A stretch of DNA of 64,000 nt from Halomonas sp. GFAJ-1 (GCA_002966495.1 CP016490.1:2914001-2978000); one strand, 5' to 3'; shown: positions 16,454 through 28,431, counted from the stretch's first letter. A program made the numbers and translations. The notes: generated by a model not told the origin, from the letters alone.

Positions 16454-17569
16454 TTATTGAACAATTTTTTCAGCAATTGCCGCTGGCTGAATTGCATCGC
16501 CCGTGTCGCTGCCCCATGCGTTACGCGTATAGGTCACTACCGCAGCAATCTCCACCGGGTTCAACGTATTGCGAAACGCGGGCATGGCGGTTCCCGAAAC
16601 GCCATTTAAAATACGGTCGATATGCCAGTCCAAGTCGTCGATTAATTGGTCATTATTGGCTAGCGCCGGGAAAGCAGGCGGCGCGCCTTGACCATCCGCC
16701 TGATGGCATGAGGCACAAATAGCGCGGTATACCGGCTCCCCTCGCGCCATTAGCTCATCAAGCTCCCACTCCCGATCCACTCCCATCGCTTCTTGCTGAG
16801 CCGCTTCTTTACGTTCCGCTAACCATATTTCAAACTCTTCCTCCTCAACGGCATGCACCACCACGGGCATAAACCCATGGTTAACACCACAGAGTTCTGC
16901 ACATTGACCACGGTAAATACCCGGTTCGTTAATTTGCACCCAATTCTCATTAATGAAGCCAGGGATCGTATCTTGCTTGACGGCAAGGTCCGGCACCCAC
17001 CAAGAGTGGATAACGTCATCTGAGGTCATTAAGAACCGTACTTTGCGGTTAATAGGCAGCACCAGTGGCTCATCTACATCAAGTAAATAGTGCTCATCAC
17101 GTGCCTCCTCGCCACGAATCTGCTCCCAAGGAGTGCTCATGCTTGAGTTAAAAGCCACATCCTCACCAAGATACTCGTAGCGCCAGCGCCACTGCTGGCC
17201 GATGATCATCACATCTAGTTCGGCTTCAGAGGTGTCATACATATTCTTAAGTGTGGCCGTGGCAGGCACGGCCATTCCCACTAAAATTAACACCGGAATA
17301 GCTGTCCAAAGCACTTCAACAGTGGTGTGCTCGTGAAATTTCGCTGGTTTAGCTCCTTTTGAATGCCGATAGCGGAACAGCGAGTAAAACATGACTCCAA
17401 ACACTATCAGGCCAATCACTACGCATATCCAAAAGATTGTCATATGCAGACCGTAAATATCGCGACTGATATCTGTCACGCCTACGGGCATGTTCCACCC
17501 GCTGGATTGAGCTTGGGCAGCGGTTGAAATAAAGCTTATGGGCAGCAGCCAGCGCCACGGTGAGAGCAT
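16454..17569 (-). CDS. ctaC: Cytochrome c oxidase subunit II with fused cytochrome c domain (caa3 type)
   Basis: Subunit II accepts electrons at its CuA centre. The 371-residue protein starts with a signal peptide, has two membrane spans (about 35-60 and 80-100), and a cupredoxin domain with CuA ligands in GQCAELCGVNHGFMP (about 219-233). Beyond the usual end there is an extra C-terminal c-type cytochrome domain with CASCH near residue 285 and a distal methionine in GTAMPAF. That fusion defines a caa3-type oxidase. A GGAGG site precedes the start. It is the promoter-proximal gene of the cluster. Confidence 0.97.
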   Translation of the reverse strand: MLSPWRWLLPISFISTAAQAQSSGWNMPVGVTDISRDIYGLHMTIFWICVVIGLIVFGVMFYSLFRYRHSKGAKPAKFHEHTTVEVLWTAIPVLILVGMAVPATATLKNMYDTSEAELDVMIIGQQWRWRYEYLGEDVAFNSSMSTPWEQIRGEEARDEHYLLDVDEPLVLPINRKVRFLMTSDDVIHSWWVPDLAVKQDTIPGFINENWVQINEPGIYRGQCAELCGVNHGFMPVVVHAVEEEEFEIWLAERKEAAQQEAMGVDREWELDELMARGEPVYRAICASCHQADGQGAPPAFPALANNDQLIDDLDWHIDRILNGVSGTAMPAFRNTLNPVEIAAVVTYTRNAWGSDTGDAIQPAAIAEKIVQ

Positions 17570-17637
17570 AATTACCTCCTTTGTTATTGTTGTTATTAAC
17601 GGCTTTTTAATTAGGGTGGGATTATGTGATAAGAATC

Positions 17638-17665
17638 AGTATAGAAAACATGTGTCATACGTCAC
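17638..17665 (-). promoter_or_regulatory. Candidate sigma-70 promoter of the oxidase cluster
   Basis: On the minus strand GTGACG (-35, four of six matches) and TATACT (-10, five of six) are separated by 16 bases, about 70 bases upstream of the ctaC start. Nothing else promoter-like was stronger in this gap. Confidence 0.4.
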
Positions 17666-17695
17666 GAACTACCTTGCAAAAGCTGTCAACGCTTT

Positions 17696-17869
17696 TCACC
17701 GCGCCGCCATATTAGCCACAGCTATGAGCAGCAGCACAAAAATTAGGGTTACCACAATGGCAACTAAGATAAAGGTAGTGGGCTTCCCACTTGAGAAATC
17801 CTGCTGGCGCTGGAAATCGCTTTGGACGCCAATAAGTGCGGCTAGAACCGATTTAATAACCGACCACAT
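17696..17869 (-). CDS. DUF2970 family small membrane protein
   Basis: A 57-residue protein that fits the DUF2970 pattern: KSVLAALIGVQSDFQRQQDF, then a single membrane span (about 35-55). Function unknown. The ATG at 17869 is chosen because an AGGAG site sits seven bases upstream; an upstream in-frame start would add eight residues (MSLSRRCS). It precedes the oxidase cluster on the same strand, about 125 bases upstream of ctaC, a position that suggests but does not prove a link to the oxidase. Confidence 0.7.
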   Translation of the reverse strand: MWSVIKSVLAALIGVQSDFQRQQDFSSGKPTTFILVAIVVTLIFVLLLIAVANMAAR

Positions 17870-18000
17870 AGAGCATCTCCTGGAAAGTGACAAATTTCGT
17901 TACGAAAACGGCGCACTCATGCTGCACTTAGCTATAGTTCAAGATAGGCAATCTTAAAAATCATGCCGTTCAGTTTCCACTATCAAAAAAGGAGCTCACC

Positions 18001-18360
18001 ATGGCAACTAGCGATAAAACCCCTTCCATGCCATGGATTGACGATGCCCAACCCATGCAGGCGTGGTGGCATCGATACTGCTTATTAAGCACGATGCCCA
18101 TGGTACGACTTCAAATTGCTTGGTTAGAAAATGTGACTCAGGCTATGCAGATGGAGGCGCAACTTTTTCAAGCCCTAGCCAAAAGCAGCGAAAAATTAAC
18201 GCTGTGCCTGACCGACAATCCGTACCACTGCAACGCTGCTGAGTTCACAGAACACTACCAAGAAATGGTTAAGACGCTCACCGATGCCAACATGGAGCGC
18301 CTGACAAAAGTTTCTCAGCTTTCCCATGAGTTTCGGCGCAGCTTATGGGAAGAGCTCTAA
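18001..18360 (+). CDS. Hypothetical helical protein
   Basis: A 119-residue soluble protein with no motif that I recognise. It is rich in Met and Gln in its first half and predicted to be largely helical. Weak overall resemblance to short phasin-like proteins (amphipathic helices, ENVTQAMQMEAQLFQALAKS) is not enough for a call. A strong AAAGGAG ribosome-binding site supports that it is real. It is followed after 87 bases by a small lipoprotein gene on the same strand. Confidence 0.6.
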   Translation: MATSDKTPSMPWIDDAQPMQAWWHRYCLLSTMPMVRLQIAWLENVTQAMQMEAQLFQALAKSSEKLTLCLTDNPYHCNAAEFTEHYQEMVKTLTDANMERLTKVSQLSHEFRRSLWEEL

Positions 18361-18447
18361 TAATTTACAATCAAGCGTGTTGCGCCCTATAGTGCCGCTC
18401 ACAGTTTATTTAAAACGAAGCAGCAACCCCAGGTTATGGAGCCAACT

Positions 18448-18654
18448 ATGCCCAAGTGCCGTAAATTTCATGTATTCATTCCCTTTATCACCCTGGGGTT
18501 GTTGCTACCTTTAACCGCCTGCACCACGTACACGTGGCCAGATGGCTCTCAGGAAACTGTATTGGGCGTCGTTCCGGAAAATGAAAACCAACGTTATGAA
18601 GAGCAACGGGCGGAAGGCGTTCGCTATCGTCTACCAGGCGATATTCCTGAATAA
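18448..18654 (+). CDS. Small lipoprotein of unknown function
   Basis: A 68-residue lipoprotein precursor. A basic start (MPKCRKF), hydrophobic core and lipobox LTAC with the acylated cysteine at about residue 25 are followed by about 44 polar residues with TYTWPDGSQETVLGVVPE. I chose the ATG at 18448 because GGAG lies eight bases upstream; the in-frame ATG at 18436 overlaps that site. The mature peptide is not one that I recognise. The ribosome-binding site lies between two arms of a long-range inverted repeat. Confidence 0.65.
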   Translation: MPKCRKFHVFIPFITLGLLLPLTACTTYTWPDGSQETVLGVVPENENQRYEEQRAEGVRYRLPGDIPE

Positions 18655-18769
18655 CGTTTCGTTCATCTAGCTTTTCACTATTACATCTAAGCCTTGTCCC
18701 CAGTCACTGCACTGCAGCATATATTTCCCTATACTGCATTTTGTATTGACACATTAAAGGGGGCACGGA

Positions 18770-21487
18770 ATGGCCAAAACACCACTACCGAATGAAACCA
18801 CTGCTGCATGGCACAGCACTGATGCAGACGAAGCGATATCATCACTGCAATCAAGCACGACCGGCTTATCCAGCCAAGAAGCTGAATCGCGGCTGAAAAC
18901 CCATGGCCCGAATAGGCTTCAGCAAGAACAAGCGCGACCCTGGTATCGGCGCTTTTTAGATCAATTTAATAACATCCTTATGCTTATCCTGATTATCGCA
19001 GCAGTTGCCAGCGCTCTGCTGGGGCATCACTTGGATGCCGCTGCCATCCTCGGGGTGGTAGTGATCATTGCGTTAATTGGATTTATTCAAGAAGGTAAAG
19101 CTGAGCAGGCCATTCAAAGCATACGCAATATGCTTTCCCCTCAAGCCACAGTGTTACGCAATGGGCAGCGAACTGTCGTTGACGCGGAAACAGTCGTTCC
19201 TGGTGATGTGGTACTTATTGAAAGTGGCGACCGTGTTCCTGCCGACCTTCGCTTAATTGAAGTAAAACGCTTTTGCACCGACGAAGCGGCTCTTACGGGC
19301 GAGTCCATACCGGTTGATAAACAATCCCACCCCGTATCGACCGACGCTGATTTAGCTGAACGTAGCTCAATTGCTTATGCCAGTACGATTGTTGTTCAAG
19401 GCACTGCCAAAGGCCTAGTGGTGGCAACTGGCACCCAAACAGAGATTGGTAAAATTTCTGAGCTAGTACGCGGCATTGAACAGCTTAAAACCCCTTTATT
19501 GCGCCAATTAGACCGCGCTGGAAGCATGCTAGCGTTCTTTATATTAGGCGCAGCCGCACTAACTGCGGCCGTAGGTAGTTTTTTTCACAACCAACCCCTA
19601 GACGAAATGTTTATGGCGGCAGTAGGCTTGGCAGTGGCCGCCATTCCTGAAGGCTTACCCGCTATTGTTACCATTAGCCTAGCCCTTGGCGTTCAGCGCA
19701 TGGCGAAACGAAAGGCAATTATTCGGCGCCTTCCTGCGGTTGAAACTCTTGGCTCAATTTCGACTATTTTTTCCGATAAAACCGGCACACTTACTCGCAA
19801 CGAGATGACAGCCACATCTATTTGGCTTGGTGACGCTCAATACACCATTGAAGGTACTGGCTTTAACCCCGAGGGCAATATTCGACAGGTCGACGCTGAT
19901 GCTCAATCACAACCCTCTTCTATTTCCATAGAAGATCACACTGCATTAAGCCACTTCCTGAAGGTCGCTTCGCTTTGCAATGATGCAGAACTTGCCCAGC
20001 GTGATGATTCATACCACATCGTCGGCGACCCGACAGAGGGCGCTTTAATCGTTGCTGCCGCTAAAGCAGGCTTTGAAATTCAGCCTCTACGCGAGCGCCA
20101 TCCGCGACTTGATGCAATTCCTTTCGAGTCTGAACATAAATATATGGCAACGGTAAACGAGCTTGATGGCAAGCATCGAGTATTGGTAAAAGGCGCCCCG
20201 GATAGGCTCCTTGAGATGTCGAGTCATACGTTGACTCAAGAAGGGTTATCACCTATTGATCGCAGCCAATGGGAAACACGGATTGAAGAGCTATCTTCGC
20301 AAGGCTTGAGAGTGTTAGCTATCGCAGAAATAGCATCACCCGACTCACCGTCTCTTGATCATGAACATATTCAACAGGATCTCACCTTTTTAGGCATCAT
20401 CGGCCTACTCGACCCTCCGCGTGAAGAAGCCATTGACGCAGTGAAAGAGTGTCTCAGAGCAGGCATTCGCCCTGTCATGATTACCGGGGACCATGCCGCT
20501 ACTGCCCTTTCTATTGCCAAACAACTAGGTTTTTCACAGACAGAGCGAGTGGTTACCGGTCGCGAAGTTGAAGCAATGAGCGATACACAGCTTGAAGAGA
20601 TTATTACGGATGTCGATGTATTTGCCCGCGCATCGCCTGAACACAAGTTAAGACTGGTTAAAGCTATGCAGGCAAAGGGCGGTATATGTGCGATGACTGG
20701 GGATGGGGTCAATGATGGCCCTGCCCTTAAACGTGCTGATGTCGGCGTGGCGATGGGCATTCAAGGCACCGAGGCAGCAAAAGATGCCTCTGAAATGGTA
20801 CTTGCAGACGATAATTTTGCCACGATTGTGAATGCGATAGCTGAAGGTAGAAAAGTCTACGACAACATTCGTAAAACGATCACCTTCATTCTGCCTACCA
20901 ACGGTGCACAAGGCTTAGCAATAATGCTGGCGGTGCTGGCGGGCACCAACCTACCGATCACCCCGCTTCAAGCGCTTTGGGTAAACATGGTGGTGGCTAC
21001 CACACTCGGCTTAGCCCTAGCCTTCGAGGAAAGTGAACAGGATTTAATGCAGCGTCAACCGCGGGACCCAAAAGCGGCATTGCTCGATATGTTTCTACTC
21101 TGGCGTGTCATCTTTGTCTCATTACTATTACTGGGCGGTGTTTTCAGCGTTTTCAGCTGGGTTCTCGCCCAAGGCGAAAGCATTGAGTTAGCGCGCACTG
21201 CCGCCGTCAATATGCTGGTGGTCGGTAGCGCTGCCTATTTAATCAATAGTCGCTTCCTCATCAACAGCACATTCTCCTTTCACGGCATTTTTAGTAGCCG
21301 CATGGTTTGGCTAGCGATTGGCGCTATTATGCTCCTACAGCTAGCATTTACTTACTGGCCGATAATGCAGGTTATTTTTGCCAGCGAAGCCCTACAATTG
21401 CAGCACTGGTTAGCCATTTTGCTGTTAAGTCTCGCTATTTACGCGTTAGTCGAAATTGAAAAAGCCATATGGCGCCGCCTACGTTAA
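18770..21487 (+). CDS. P-type cation-transporting ATPase (P2A/P2 type)
   Basis: A 905-residue P-type ATPase of the SERCA/PMR1-like P2 group, moving Ca2+ or another cation across the inner membrane. Order: N-terminal cation-ATPase domain (about 10-75), two membrane spans, actuator domain with LTGES (about 173-177), spans 3-4 with the ion-binding motif IPEGLPA (about 292-298), phosphorylation site DKTGTLT (Asp about 336), nucleotide-binding KGAPD (about 473), hinge GDGVND (about 644) and six C-terminal spans. Proline in span 4 with flanking Glu fits Ca2+ or Mn2+ pumps; the substrate is not certain. Its stop codon overlaps the convergent hrpB stop. Confidence 0.93.
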   Translation: MAKTPLPNETTAAWHSTDADEAISSLQSSTTGLSSQEAESRLKTHGPNRLQQEQARPWYRRFLDQFNNILMLILIIAAVASALLGHHLDAAAILGVVVIIALIGFIQEGKAEQAIQSIRNMLSPQATVLRNGQRTVVDAETVVPGDVVLIESGDRVPADLRLIEVKRFCTDEAALTGESIPVDKQSHPVSTDADLAERSSIAYASTIVVQGTAKGLVVATGTQTEIGKISELVRGIEQLKTPLLRQLDRAGSMLAFFILGAAALTAAVGSFFHNQPLDEMFMAAVGLAVAAIPEGLPAIVTISLALGVQRMAKRKAIIRRLPAVETLGSISTIFSDKTGTLTRNEMTATSIWLGDAQYTIEGTGFNPEGNIRQVDADAQSQPSSISIEDHTALSHFLKVASLCNDAELAQRDDSYHIVGDPTEGALIVAAAKAGFEIQPLRERHPRLDAIPFESEHKYMATVNELDGKHRVLVKGAPDRLLEMSSHTLTQEGLSPIDRSQWETRIEELSSQGLRVLAIAEIASPDSPSLDHEHIQQDLTFLGIIGLLDPPREEAIDAVKECLRAGIRPVMITGDHAATALSIAKQLGFSQTERVVTGREVEAMSDTQLEEIITDVDVFARASPEHKLRLVKAMQAKGGICAMTGDGVNDGPALKRADVGVAMGIQGTEAAKDASEMVLADDNFATIVNAIAEGRKVYDNIRKTITFILPTNGAQGLAIMLAVLAGTNLPITPLQALWVNMVVATTLGLALAFEESEQDLMQRQPRDPKAALLDMFLLWRVIFVSLLLLGGVFSVFSWVLAQGESIELARTAAVNMLVVGSAAYLINSRFLINSTFSFHGIFSSRMVWLAIGAIMLLQLAFTYWPIMQVIFASEALQLQHWLAILLLSLAIYALVEIEKAIWRRLR

Positions 21488-23934
21488 TGCGCTGAGCCAC
21501 TGCCATGCGTTGTCTTGGCAGTGGCTTTTGCAGTTAACGGATTTTCTGGCCAGGGGTGTTTTGGATAGCGACCACGCATCTCCTTACGCACCTCTGAATA
21601 GCCATTTAGCCAAAAGCTACGTAGATCTTGAGTTACTTGTAGCGGCCTTCTTGCAGGTGAAAGCAGATGAATGAGAACCACAGCATGCCCATCAGCAATG
21701 CTAGGTGAGTCTTGCCATCCAAACGCTTCTTGCAGTTTAAGCGCTAACACAGGCGGGCGGCCATCATGACAGGGAGCATAATCGAGCATCACCTGACTGC
21801 CGCTAGGCACAGGCAGCGCCTTAGGCGCTAATCGATCAAAAGCAACCTGATCATCCCACTTCAACGAAGCCAGTAAATGCGTGTGAAAGGACATCTTTTC
21901 TAGCTGACTCATGCGCGTCATGCCCGCTAAGTAGGGTAAAAGCCATGTATCCAACGCATCCATTAACACTTTATCTGACCAGTCTGGCCACTGGTCTGGA
22001 AAGAGACGATGTAGCAGCGCCATACGCCCCTGCAGCTGCCGTACCTCCTTTGTAAACACCACGTTTGGACGCTGTTTCAGCGCTATGAGTAATGCACGCT
22101 GAATAGCCTCAGCGGGCAGCTCCCCGAGCGGTCGAGAGGCTAACACCAGCTCTCCATGACACTGAACGGCTTCGCCGACAAGCTTGCCTTGGGAATCTGA
22201 CCACCTTATCCGATCCACCCACTGTTGGGTTGCCGGGAAAAAACGCACAAGTGTTGCCAACGCAAGCGACTCTGCCAAGTAAATGGCTGCATCCTTGGAA
22301 GCACTTTCAACACTCACCGCAACAAGGTAAGGGGCGTTTGCCAGGGAGTGGCGGCTGGGTAATGTTGCGGTCTTCCCATTGGCCAATTTGAACCGGCCGG
22401 AAGTGATAAGTTGACCGATACGATCCGGATAAGCCAGTGCCAGCAGCACGCCTAACGGCTCGCAACTAACGCTGCGAGACAACGCTATACCCGCTACTTT
22501 AGCCAGGCGCTCAGCCTCTCTTTGCCACTGGGGAAACCGTGCGGGCTGCCCAAATCGCTGAACTAAAGCCTCCTGTAAAGTGCCGTTTATGCGCTCTCTA
22601 CTCTCTAATAGCGCTGCCAATCCACAGGCTAATGGCACCGCATTGAGTGAAAAAGACGTTGCCAGCATAACGGCTAGCCGTGGCTCAAGGGGCCAGAGTG
22701 CACTCTGCTTACCCAGCGGCGTTAGCTTAGTCACCGAGTCAATGATGCCTAGCTGCTCAAGCAACGCCTGGCCACTTTGCCAAGCGCCCTTTGGCGGTGG
22801 AGTCACCCATGCCAGCACATCGGGTGACTGAACGCCCCAGACCGCAACTTCAAGTACCAATTTAGATAAATCGGCCTGGGCGATTTCTGGCTCGCCATAG
22901 GCAACCAGCGGCTGTTCTTGGGGCCATAAGCGGAAACATATGCCTGGTTGCTGCCGACCGGCCCGCCCCCTGCGCTGGTCAGCGCTGGCGCGATTAACAC
23001 GTCGTGTGGTTAAGCGTGTTAACCCTGTACGCGGCTGAAATAGCGGTACTCGCTCCAGGCCTGCGTCGATAACCACATTTACACCGTTTACGGTGACACT
23101 GGATTCAGCAATCGCGGTTGATACAATCACACGTTGGCGCACTTCATGAGGCTTCAACGCAGCTTGCTGTGCTTCGATGGGCATTCGTCCGTGTAATGCA
23201 CGCACTTCAATATCAGGCATGTCACTCTCTAGCGTCTGAACTAGTCGAGCAATTTCAGCCACACCGGGCAAGATAACCAGCACATCGCGTGCATCTGGCC
23301 ATGATAGAGCCTCGCTTATCACGCGAAAAGCCGCCATTTCTAACGATTCGCTGCCGCGTGTAGGACGATATTGTGTTTCAACAGGGAATTGTCGACCGCT
23401 GCTTTCAATGACGGGCGTATCGTTTCCCAATACATTTTTCAACGCGACGACATCGAGCGTGGCAGACATCACAATAAGCCGTAGGTCATCGCGAATGCTT
23501 TGCTGTATATCCAGCGCAAACGCAAGACCAAGATCCGCTTCAAGACTACGCTCATGAAACTCATCAAAAATAATGCCCGCAACGCCTTCAAGGAGCGGAT
23601 CATCCTGCAGCATGCGAGTGAGCACCCCTTGGGTAACCACTTCCAGACGGGTTTGTGCGCTAACCTTGCTATCACCACGCATTCGATAACCGATCGTCTG
23701 GCCAACCGACTCATTAAGCTGCTCTGCCATATAGTTTGCCGCTAACCGCGCCGCAACGCGCCGGGGTTCTAGCAGCAAAAGCTTTTGCCCCTGTGACCAC
23801 GAGCTGCCAAGAAGTGTTAACGGCACACGGGTAGTCTTACCCGCTCCCGGTTGAGCAACCAAAATCAGCCGGTTGTGAGCATCTAATGCGGTTTGCAAGG
23901 CGGCTAAATGCGGCTCAATAGGCAAAGTAGACAT
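21484..23934 (-). CDS. hrpB: ATP-dependent RNA helicase HrpB
   Basis: An 816-residue DEAH-box helicase. Helicase motifs: I at AQPGAGKTT (about 27-35), II at FDEFHERS (about 122-129), III SATLD, and VI QRRGRAGRQQPG (about 318-329). HA2 and the HrpB-specific C-terminal domain follow. HrpB's cellular role is poorly known in bacteria. The last 15 or so codons encode a Thr/Ala/Lys/Gly/Ser tail that coincides with a rightward terminator hairpin. It starts five bases after the upstream TetR gene's stop, suggesting an operon. Confidence 0.95.
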   Translation of the reverse strand: MSTLPIEPHLAALQTALDAHNRLILVAQPGAGKTTRVPLTLLGSSWSQGQKLLLLEPRRVAARLAANYMAEQLNESVGQTIGYRMRGDSKVSAQTRLEVVTQGVLTRMLQDDPLLEGVAGIIFDEFHERSLEADLGLAFALDIQQSIRDDLRLIVMSATLDVVALKNVLGNDTPVIESSGRQFPVETQYRPTRGSESLEMAAFRVISEALSWPDARDVLVILPGVAEIARLVQTLESDMPDIEVRALHGRMPIEAQQAALKPHEVRQRVIVSTAIAESSVTVNGVNVVIDAGLERVPLFQPRTGLTRLTTRRVNRASADQRRGRAGRQQPGICFRLWPQEQPLVAYGEPEIAQADLSKLVLEVAVWGVQSPDVLAWVTPPPKGAWQSGQALLEQLGIIDSVTKLTPLGKQSALWPLEPRLAVMLATSFSLNAVPLACGLAALLESRERINGTLQEALVQRFGQPARFPQWQREAERLAKVAGIALSRSVSCEPLGVLLALAYPDRIGQLITSGRFKLANGKTATLPSRHSLANAPYLVAVSVESASKDAAIYLAESLALATLVRFFPATQQWVDRIRWSDSQGKLVGEAVQCHGELVLASRPLGELPAEAIQRALLIALKQRPNVVFTKEVRQLQGRMALLHRLFPDQWPDWSDKVLMDALDTWLLPYLAGMTRMSQLEKMSFHTHLLASLKWDDQVAFDRLAPKALPVPSGSQVMLDYAPCHDGRPPVLALKLQEAFGWQDSPSIADGHAVVLIHLLSPARRPLQVTQDLRSFWLNGYSEVRKEMRGRYPKHPWPENPLTAKATAKTTHGSGSAH
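21495..21529 (+). terminator. Terminator of the cation ATPase, embedded in the hrpB 3' coding end
   Basis: A perfect ten-base-pair stem AGCCACTGCC/GGCAGTGGCT (21495-21504 with 21517-21526), a 12-base loop and TTTT on the plus strand, beginning eight bases after the ATPase stop. It lies wholly inside the final codons of the convergent hrpB gene. Confidence 0.8.
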
Positions 23935-23939
23935 GATAG

Positions 23940-24599
23940 TTACGCGTGGATACTGCTAGGCGAGGAAGATTGCCGAATGCCGCAGCCTTTTAAAATTATT
24001 TGCTCTAAAAACTGAGAAATCGATTCAATATCCGCTTCACTGAGCGTATTTCTACCTAGTATGCCGCTTACCTGGGCACTATATTCAGTGTAATGCTGAG
24101 TAGATGACCAGATCAAAAATATCAGCCAGCGCGGGTCAACATCGTCCATTTTACCCTGTGCTGACCACTGACGAATAATTACCGCCCGAGAGGCTACCCA
24201 CTCCCTCAGCTCTCCCGATAAATAGTCGCTTAAAAACGGGGCGCCGGCCAAAATTTCAGCGGCGAAGAGCTTCGAACCTTCTGGATAGCGTTGTCCAAGC
24301 AACATTTTGGTGCGAATAAACTCACTCAGCACCTGTCCAGGATCACTTTCAGGGGTAATGTCTTCAAGAACCGCATTCCATCGGCTCATCATGCGGTTCA
24401 GCAAACGCACGTACAGTGCCTGCTTATTCCCCATGTAATACAGAATGTTTGCTTTAGGCAAACCGGCTTGGTCGGCAATCGCCTGTAGGCTAGCGCCGCG
24501 GTAACCGTGGCGAGAAAACACCTGCTCAGCGGCACTTAAGATACTTCGTTCAATACGGTCTCGACTGGCATTTTCATGGTTAGCGGTCTCAGCCGACAT
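23940..24599 (-). CDS. TetR-family regulator, RutR-like
   Basis: A 219-residue one-component repressor. The N-terminal helix-turn-helix (about residues 14-60) contains AEQVFSRHGYRGASLQAIA and AGLPKANILYYMGNKQALY. The ligand domain keeps blocks typical of the RutR/YcdC C-terminal family: YPEGSKLFAAEILAGAPFL and WLIFLIWSSTQHYTEYSAQV. RutR senses uracil; whether this one does is not known. The ATG at 24599 has an AAGGAG site ten bases upstream; longer starts are possible but unlike the family. hrpB follows five bases downstream, so they may share a transcript. Confidence 0.88.
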   Translation of the reverse strand: MSAETANHENASRDRIERSILSAAEQVFSRHGYRGASLQAIADQAGLPKANILYYMGNKQALYVRLLNRMMSRWNAVLEDITPESDPGQVLSEFIRTKMLLGQRYPEGSKLFAAEILAGAPFLSDYLSGELREWVASRAVIIRQWSAQGKMDDVDPRWLIFLIWSSTQHYTEYSAQVSGILGRNTLSEADIESISQFLEQIILKGCGIRQSSSPSSIHA

Positions 24600-24975
24600 G
24601 GAGATAGCTCCTTGATTTTTATACAGGTAGTGGACACTGGCGTATTCATGACACTCGAACCTTTTAGCGGTAACCAAGCACTTAATGGTAAACCAAGGGC
24701 CTGGCATCCGCTGGCGTTAATACCACCAAAGAGAGCATCTTAACTTTTTTCCATCATCGACAGAACTGACTAATACAAGCTGCCGCTACCCAATGCTTTG
24801 CTAGCTTTTTTCCTGTGAGTAAATATCTGACGATGTCTGTTCCGGCCATTCAGCGCTGGGCTTCCGGGGCTTTACGCATATTCTCCTTGAGACTCGCCTT
24901 TCGGGCTCGCTAAAGCAGTTCCCGCTTGTGCCCGACAAACAAACCATAGGGGAGACGCTTGTTTTCTTTCGCCCA
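24600..24975. other. Intergenic region between tetR and the rRNA operon terminator
   Basis: About 375 bases with no recognised gene. The promoter for the tetR-hrpB unit should lie near 24600-24720. The part nearest the rRNA terminator holds a 48-codon open frame on the minus strand, listed separately. Confidence 0.5.
24801..24947 (-). CDS. Possible small ORF downstream of the rRNA operon (doubtful)
   Basis: A 48-codon frame starting MVCLSGTSGNCFSEP and ending DIYSQEKS. It has no ribosome-binding site at its ATG. A better-placed AAGGAG precedes a different ATG that gives only nine codons. Post-5S sequences often yield such frames because they are conserved across rRNA operon copies rather than because they are translated. 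I list it so that the sequence is not lost; I do not think that it is likely to encode a protein. Confidence 0.15.
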   Translation of the reverse strand: MVCLSGTSGNCFSEPERRVSRRICVKPRKPSAEWPEQTSSDIYSQEKS

Positions 24976-25014
24976 AACAAAACACCCCAGCCTCAAATGA
25001 AGCTGGGGTGTTTC
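24974..25014 (-). terminator. rRNA operon terminator
   Basis: An eleven-base-pair stem AACACCCCAGC/GCTGGGGTGTT with a nine-to-ten-base loop, followed on the minus strand by TTTTGTTTG, just downstream of 5S rRNA. Confidence 0.9.
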
Positions 25015-25022
25015 TTAATAAG

Positions 25023-25140
25023 TGCCTGACGATGACCTACTCTCGCATGGGGAGACCCCACACTACCATCGGCGCTAAGCGGTTTCACTGCTGAGTTCGG
25101 CAAGGGATCAGGTGGTTCACGCTCGCTATGGTCGTCAGGC
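25023..25140 (-). rRNA. rrf: 5S ribosomal RNA
   Basis: About 118 bases. The two ends pair (GCCTGACGA with TCGTCAGGC) to form helix I. The internal segments GTGAACCACCTGATCCC and CCGAACTCAGCAGTGAAAC are characteristic of gammaproteobacterial 5S. The ends are estimated by homology to within a few bases. Confidence 0.96.
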
Positions 25141-25275
25141 GTAACTTTTAATGTACATCATGCTGATGTCGTCGATGACGTGTTTTGTGATCGTCTCTTG
25201 TCAGCAAGCGCCTTGGCTTGCTGCTGCGTATCCGGTTCTCGTTATTACTACGACCAGACCCCTTGGGTGTTATAG

Positions 25276-28165
<2,890 letters not shown>

Positions 28166-28285
28166 CTATAACCCGAAGGAGTCTGGATTTCGCAATAATA
28201 ACGATTGCCGGATACGCTTGAGACGTATCACAAAACAATTACGTATAAACACTTCTACGAAGCGTTTATGTCAGCATGATATACA

Positions 28286-28298
28286 TTGTTAAAGAGCA
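28286..28298 (-). promoter_or_regulatory. boxA antitermination element in the 16S-23S spacer
   Basis: On the minus strand TGCTCTTTAACAA, an exact boxA sequence, lies about 120 bases upstream of 23S. It binds NusB-S10 for rRNA antitermination. Confidence 0.85.
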
Positions 28299-28431
28299 GC
28301 TGTTCAATGAACAGTGATAAAGCAGTATGTTAAAACAACGTGTTAAAACACAGTGACTTATCAATGGTCACGAAACATTCACAAACGGTCGTTAAGGTAC
28401 GATAAAACAATATGTACAACACAGTACGTAA

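Noticed and set aside
18421..18435. A 15-base word CAGCAACCCCAGGTT that recurs at 46463-46477
   Set aside because: One exact 15-base repeat in 64 kb is about what chance predicts, and the contexts are unrelated (a leader and the rhlE coding region).
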